A stretch of DNA of 64,000 nucleotides from Boswellia sacra (Eukaryota > Streptophyta > Magnoliopsida > Sapindales > Burseraceae), in contig SNVD02010118.1 of NCBI GenBank assembly GCA_013180625.2, forward strand, positions 248,001 to 312,000, written 5' to 3'. A program made the position numbers and the translations under genes. Numbering within the stretch: the stretch's first letter is position 1; each line of letters opens with the position of its first letter. This document shows positions 59,739 to 64,000 of this stretch, in pieces. The notes under the pieces are model-generated. The model was not told the origin of the DNA. It was given only the letters and a program-made list of their open reading frames with translations, and made no database searches.

Positions 59739-60164
59739 TCAACCTATGAAATTAATTTCTTGAATGATTTCATGAGATTCTTCTTCACATATGGATTCAA
59801 CTTCATATGTAGGCTCTACATCATTCTTCAAATTCGTTTCACCCTTGACTTCAATAGGACTGTTAGATTCATGCTCATCTGCAAGATCAATATCACTTGA
59901 TTCATCATCTTCACCAAAATCATCACACTCAACCTTATAGTTCTTAGGAGTTGCACCCAAAATCTCTTGATTCTTATGTTTAGTAGATGACTCTAAACTA
60001 TGATCTTGCTTTGTGAGAACAGAAGCTTGTAAGGCTTTTAAAGCTGTTAATAATTCTGTCAATCTGTTTTCTAATTTATTTCCCAAAGCATCTATCCTAA
60101 TGTTTATCCTATTTTCTGAGGCTTGTATCATTGAGAGTATTGAAGTTTGTACTGAAGGACACAT
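59739..60164 (-). CDS. Small gag-like or coiled-coil frame inside the retrotransposon
   Basis: A 141-residue frame starts MCPSVQTSILSMIQASENRI. It has a heptad-like leucine-rich segment (LGNKLENRLTELLTALKALQ), suggesting a coiled coil, followed by a strongly acidic half (DDFGEDDESSDIDLADEHES). It carries no zinc knuckle and no enzymatic motif. Position, directly downstream of the primer-binding site, fits a reduced gag, but it may also be captured or chance sequence. I recognise no family. Confidence 0.4.
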   Translation of the reverse strand: MCPSVQTSILSMIQASENRINIRIDALGNKLENRLTELLTALKALQASVLTKQDHSLESSTKHKNQEILGATPKNYKVECDDFGEDDESSDIDLADEHESNSPIEVKGETNLKNDVEPTYEVESICEEESHEIIQEINFIG

Positions 60165-60202
60165 TGTAGATATCGATAAGAAGAGTATGATGGTGGTTGC
60201 GG

Positions 60203-60300
60203 TGAGCAGTAAATTCGGTGAACAATACCGCCGTGTAACTTCTGTGAACAGTAAATGATGAACAGTAATTTAGGTGAACAGTGCTCACCGTTAATAGTAA
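60203..60300. repeat. GTGAACAGTA minisatellite inside the retrotransposon
   Basis: GTGAGCAGTAAATTCGGTG, GTGAACAATAC, GTGAACAGTAAATGA, TGAACAGTAATTTAG and GTGAACAGTGC occur in close succession, ending in a T run. The pattern is a short degenerate array in the untranslated leader of the element. Confidence 0.7.
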
Positions 60301-60443
60301 TTTTTTTTTTTTTTTTTGTGATGGAAGATGAAATTGGGGTAAAGTAAGTTAATGGTGGTGGGAGGTTTATAGTTTATAGGTTGAACAAAAATTTAAAGGA
60401 TAAATAGTACAAGAGGGGATCAAAACCACGCTCTAATACCAAT

Positions 60444-60889
60444 TGATGAGGAACGGGGTTCCTCAAGTTAACAGAAAGGGAGGGAGATGTAGACAGAGGA
60501 AATGGGAGAAACAATAAAAGAAATTTAGGGAGAAATAGAGTGAAATTAAGGGAGGAGACAATCTTTTTACTAAAAGATCAAAAAACCAATAACAACCAAG
60601 TCTAAGAAAAAAAATAACTAAAGACACTTATTTATTGTGCCGACAATCATAACTTAACTAGGAAATATACTTCCATTAGGAAATATAATACTAATCCTAG
60701 TTAAACTAGAAAATACCAAAATTAAATCCTAAATAAAATAGTAAACTATTAATTAGGAAATAACTCCAATTAGGATTACTCCCAATTTAGGAAGTCAAAA
60801 TCCCTAATAATAGTCAAAATCCCTAATTTATTAAAATCCCTAAAATCAAAATTAAAATCTCTAATCTATTCCTAATTTGTCCTATATCA
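60444..60889 (-). repeat. 5' LTR of the retrotransposon (right copy)
   Basis: This is the near-identical partner of 59001-59447. It is followed on the right by the second GTGAT, and on its inner side lies the primer-binding site. Confidence 0.92.
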
Positions 60890-60895
60890 GTGATT

Positions 60896-61460
60896 TTATT
60901 TAATCCCCAGTTTTTAACTCTTCAAACTCTTACATTTTTGGACAATATTATCGTAAAATAAAATTACTAAAAAAAGAAAGCATTCTGAAAAGACTTATTA
61001 TTTTTTTTCTTTTCTGGCAATTAGAGGCTATGGTCATTGCTTGTTTGGCCTGAGATTAAGATTATATAATATAAATTGAAATTGCTATGGCCATTGCTTG
61101 TTTGGTCCAAAGCGCACGTACTGTAGGCATCTCTCTTGTATGATAATATCCTTGATCTCTAAGATAATGTGAATGAATAGCATTGTTGCTTCTTCAGGTC
61201 ATTACCATTGCTTAACAACCCTATCTCCATTCTTTTTCTTCTGGTTTAATTCGCTTTAGTATTTTTCAAGGAATTAATCTCTAAAATTCTTTTATATCTT
61301 TTATTTTTTTCACAAGATGATAAAACTTATACAGTTAAAGTATAATTTAGGAATCAATTGGGGTTTGGTGGGAAAAAAAGGGTTTCAAAAGTTTAATTAG
61401 GTGAATGCAAAAATAGGGGTTAAAGAGTACGAAAGTGGGGATTGATCTGCTGAATAGAAC
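60896..61460. repeat. Foldback element A of a TAATCCCCA family
   Basis: The left arm TTATTTAATCCCCAGTTTTT, AACTCTTCAAACTC matches the reverse complement of the right arm, GATCAATCCCCACTTTCG, TACTCTTTAACCCC, imperfectly over about 50 bp. It lies immediately right of the retrotransposon, whose target duplication overlaps or abuts its end. Confidence 0.45.
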
Positions 61461-61492
61461 ATCTTAATAATTAATTACCCTTAAATAAAAGA

Positions 61493-62382
61493 GGATATCT
61501 ATTTAGCTCCTACTTTTTAATTCTTTAACCTCCAATTTTATTTTTTTAATTTTTTTTGACAATTTTATCTTGCAATAAAATTTTTTAAAAAAAGTAAAAT
61601 AATTATAACTACATACATGAAAATACTCTATTTTATTTTTCTAATTTTATCTCAATTGCACTAAAAACGATCTAATGGACTAAATCACAGACTTCGGATT
61701 TGTAATGGAGATTAATATTTTTCAAATATATTTATCATTTTAACAAAGAATTTTTATTTCAATCAGATGCCGATAAACTAATTTATATTCTTTTTCAATA
61801 AAAACACGGAAACCGTAAAAGCCCTTAGAATTTAGGGATTTCATAATTTTCACTCCAGGGAAGATATGTAATTACTGAAATACATGTATTGGGATTTGGG
61901 AAGCCTCGCAAATATATAAAATAAATTTCGCCTTTCAATTTCATGTTCTTTGCGATATTTGAAAGAACTAATGAAATCTTTTACGGGGTGGAGTTTGTCC
62001 TACTACAGCAACTAGCAAGGGTCAAAGGATGAAATTATGCCACTAACATTTTGCAGAAGCTAGTGAACCTTTCATTGTTTCTGCAGAAAGAGAGAATTTT
62101 ATGCTTCATTTTTTCTTCAGATTACTTATCCATTTTGGTGGAACATGCACTTTATTTCTGAAAATTAATCTAACAAATATGACTAGTTTAATTAACTATG
62201 AAGATTCATGACTTAGAGCAAATAGAATAAGAAAATTGAAATGGGTATTCGATATGTGTAATTATAATTTTTTTATTTGTTTTAATAATTTTAATTTAAG
62301 ATAAAATTGTAAAAATGTGAAAAAATAAAATAAAATTGGGGGCCAAAAGGTTAAGAAGTGGAGATTAGGGAGAAGAGCTCTA
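61493..62382. repeat. Foldback element B, related to A
   Basis: The left arm TTTAGCTCCTACTTTTTAAT, TCTTTAACCTCCAATTTTAT, then GACAATTTTATCTTGC, matches the reverse complement of the right arm, CCTAATCTCCACTTCTTAA, CCTTTTGGCCCCCAATTTTA, then ACAATTTTATCTTA, over about 85 bp. The interior shows no coding sequence. The same arm core (TTTTTAACTCTTTAAC-type and CAATTTTATCTT-type) recurs in element A. Confidence 0.55.
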
Positions 62383-62739
62383 AACAAAATGATACAACCA
62401 AACATTTTCTATCATAATGGGCTAAAATAATACAGTATCTGGGCCGTCACATTTATGGGCCGAACCACAACCCATGTGGACTCGCAAGTCGTCAGTCATC
62501 AATCATCAGCTACAGAGACGCATATGGAAAAATCAACGGCGATTGATTGATGATGAAATCTGAGCGCACAAGTGAACAGAAAAGATTAAAATAAACTAAA
62601 ATAAAATAAATAAAAAGGTAGCGTCTAGGTTTTTTGAAGCGGGTGTTGCTGGTGCGTGGTCTGTGATAAGCGTAAGGCATCTCTCTCTCCCACAGACACA
62701 GTGCGTGCGTGTATAGAGGTTCAGACGGAGAGTAGAGTA

Positions 62740-63073
62740 ATGGGTGGCAGTGGGTCGGTGAAGGACTTGAAATCAAAGGAGGAACTGGATAACGTGCGCC
62801 AGAGTGGCGCACCCGTTATCCTCCACTTCTGGGCATCATGGTGTGAAGCCTCCAAGCACATGGACAAAGTCTTTTCTCACCTTTCCACCGATTTTCCTCA
62901 TGCCCATTTCTTCAGGGTTCGTTTTGTTTTTCTTATTCATTTGTTTATTTTCAAGGATTGAAATGGTGTTGCCTACGTATAGTGAATGGCTTTTGTAGGT
63001 TGAAGCTGAGGAGCAACCGGAAATATCCGAGGCCTACTCTGTTTCTGCTGTGCCTTTCTTTGTCTTCTTCAAG
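62740..63073 (+). CDS. GRXS17: Monothiol glutaredoxin GRXS17, first two exons (cut by window end)
   Basis: Exons 62740-62916 and 62999-63073 encode the first 84 residues: MGGSGSVKDLKSKEELDNVR, then the N-terminal thioredoxin-like domain with PVILHFWASWCEASKHMDKV, FSHLSTDFPHAHFFRVEAEE and ISEAYSVSAVPFFVFFK. The WCxAS site lacks the second cysteine of classical thioredoxin, as expected for this family. The following glutaredoxin domains (CGFS type, binding 2Fe-2S clusters) must lie right of the window; 63074-64000 holds no match and is intron 2. GRXS17 is a cytosolic/nuclear multidomain protein involved in iron-sulphur cluster maintenance and in heat and redox tolerance of meristems. The start ATG is unambiguous by similarity. 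Confidence 0.93.
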
Positions 63074-64000
63074 GTACATATGTTTATTTGTTTCTATTTT
63101 TATTACGAAGAAATTTCTTTCTTTCTTTTCTTTTTCTTTTTTTTTTTATAATTCTACTATGGAGTGTAGAGTTATAGTAATTTTGTTAATTTTGTTTTCT
63201 ATATAAATCAGGGAAGTAAGGATATTTTTTTCCCTTATTGTTTCGGTTTTAACTGAACATCAGTGCTTATATCCATTAGGTAGAAACTGACGCTAATTTT
63301 AATTTTTAGTTCTTTTACTCCACCATTATTACTTGGTTGATTATAACATGATTGACTTTGTTGTATGAGTTGATATTCATTTGACAATTCCTGAATTTGC
63401 CTCTGAAATTTTGTTTTTACTTTGCGGTTAAGGCAAAGGGTACTGGTGATGTGGTCTGGGAACCATGAGACTGTCATTGTTTACTGCAATCTGTTTGAAC
63501 TTAGATGTTTGACATACCATGGATAGTGCAACTTACAGGCTATGTCAATATAAAATTGCATCATGATGTATCATTAGCTCAATCTAGTTGATAAGTTGTC
63601 TTTCAGATTTGTGGTTAGCACTGGGATACATTCAAATGCATGCCACGTTTAAACATGACCTTCTGTTTGTTTCAAAAATTTTAGTTATGGTATTGAGATG
63701 ATTTATCTGTTATCTTTGTGCCCTTTTATAGTTTCTGCTTGCTGATGCCTTTAGGCTTTTCATCTGTAGGGCAAATACTTTCATGGTCGGTAGGCCTCTA
63801 GTTTGTTATATGCTGGGCTGTGGTTACGTAGCAGATGTTCCTTTAGTTTAGTTTTTGGCTTCTCTCGCAGATCAGATTTTTTCTTGAATGATATTCTGAA
63901 ATTTGCAGTTAATTCTCTCCACAATGAAAATAGTTAACTGGTTCAATGACTCGATATTGTTATTGTGCTCTCTATTTCCTGAAATTTGTTCCTGCTAAAT
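63074..64000 (+). other. Intron 2 of GRXS17, running off the window
   Basis: It begins with donor GTACAT and continues to the edge. I see no exon of the family, no RNA gene and no repeat apart from a T-rich tract near 63120-63150. Confidence 0.7.

Larger units (their letters stand above)
59001..60889 (-). mobile_element. Complete non-autonomous LTR retrotransposon, about 1.9 kb
   Basis: Two direct LTRs of about 447 bp (59001-59447 and 60444-60889) start TGATAAGGAACGGGG or TGATGAGGAACGGGG and end CCTACATCA or CCTATATCA; I count about a dozen differences, so roughly 97% identity. The 5-bp target duplication GTGAT is perfect on both sides (58996-59000 and 60890-60894). Reading on the minus strand, TGGTATTAGAGC (60430-60441) two bases inside the right LTR is an initiator-Met primer-binding site with one change, and AGCAGAGGAGAAT (59448-59460) beside the left LTR is the polypurine tract. 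The 996-bp interior lacks protease, reverse transcriptase and integrase, so it must have moved with enzymes from elsewhere. High LTR identity implies a fairly recent insertion. Confidence 0.93.
60890..62739. other. Intergenic region with two foldback elements
   Basis: Outside the foldbacks (60896-61460 and 61493-62382) the only notable feature is a short direct repeat, GCTATGGTCATTGCTTGTTT near 61028 and GCTATGGCCATTGCTTGTTT near 61084. The last 300 bases are the promoter and leader of the glutaredoxin gene. No coding sequence is supported. Confidence 0.45.

Noticed and set aside
59001..60889. Forward-strand orientation for the LTR element
   Set aside because: On the plus strand no primer-binding site follows the left LTR; the tRNA-Met site and purine tract fit only the minus orientation.
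1..64000. CRISPR arrays, operons, phage or biosynthetic cluster
   Set aside because: No regularly spaced direct repeats, ribosome-binding-site-led gene runs or pathway-linked enzymes are present; all evidence is for ordinary plant nuclear DNA.

Overview
This is a window of a plant nuclear genome, almost certainly a core eudicot. The genes are intron-rich (up to 15 coding exons) with GT-AG introns. Intergenic DNA is very AT-rich and contains small plant-type transposable elements. The gene set is plant-specific: allantoinase, an AIRP2-type RING ligase, a tetraspanin-19-like protein, plastid MutS2, SDE5 and GRXS17. A woody rosid such as Citrus is my guess, but the sequence alone does not prove it. 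No plasmid, viral or bacterial block is visible.

Layout. 187-2860 (-): plastid-targeted TPR-like protein. 6542-9878 (+): AIRP2-like RING ubiquitin ligase with an ABRE/G-box upstream and a striking G-run in its last intron. 11.4-11.7 kb: a MITE-like foldback. 13265-14936 (+): sphingolipid delta-4 desaturase. 16071-17967 (-): tetraspanin. 18.5-19.1 kb: two tRNA-Val(UAC) genes followed by a three-copy repeat. 19799-24996 (-): TFB2, the p52 subunit of TFIIH. 26516-29234 (-): small CX3C-rich protein. 30697-35647 (+): allantoinase. 36697-40952 (+): MutS2 with a C-terminal Smr domain. 41615-43224 (+): aluminium-induced/TSJT1-type class-II amidotransferase-fold protein. 43.7-49.2 kb (-): three single-exon genes for small secreted proteins (Gly-rich, Cys-rich, Pro-rich). 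At least the last two share the start of their signal peptide and upstream DNA, and the middle one carries a one-base shift there. 53101-58123 (+): SDE5-like RNA-silencing factor. 59.0-60.9 kb (-): a complete non-autonomous LTR retrotransposon with a 5-bp target duplication. 60.9-62.4 kb: two foldback elements. 62740 onward (+): first two exons of GRXS17, cut by the window edge.

The genes are mostly independent housekeeping or stress genes, not a pathway cluster. DES1-like, ALN and GRXS17 are also close neighbours on Arabidopsis chromosome 4 (At4g04930, At4g04955 and At4g04950, from memory), so part of the window looks like a conserved eudicot block expanded by repeats. All exon boundaries were read by eye from splice consensus, reading-frame continuity and remembered family sequence; each multi-exon model closes in frame. 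The least ordinary features are the secreted-protein cluster with its shifted signal peptide, the uncharacterised CX3C protein, the 255-bp miniature LTR element and the G-quadruplex-like run.
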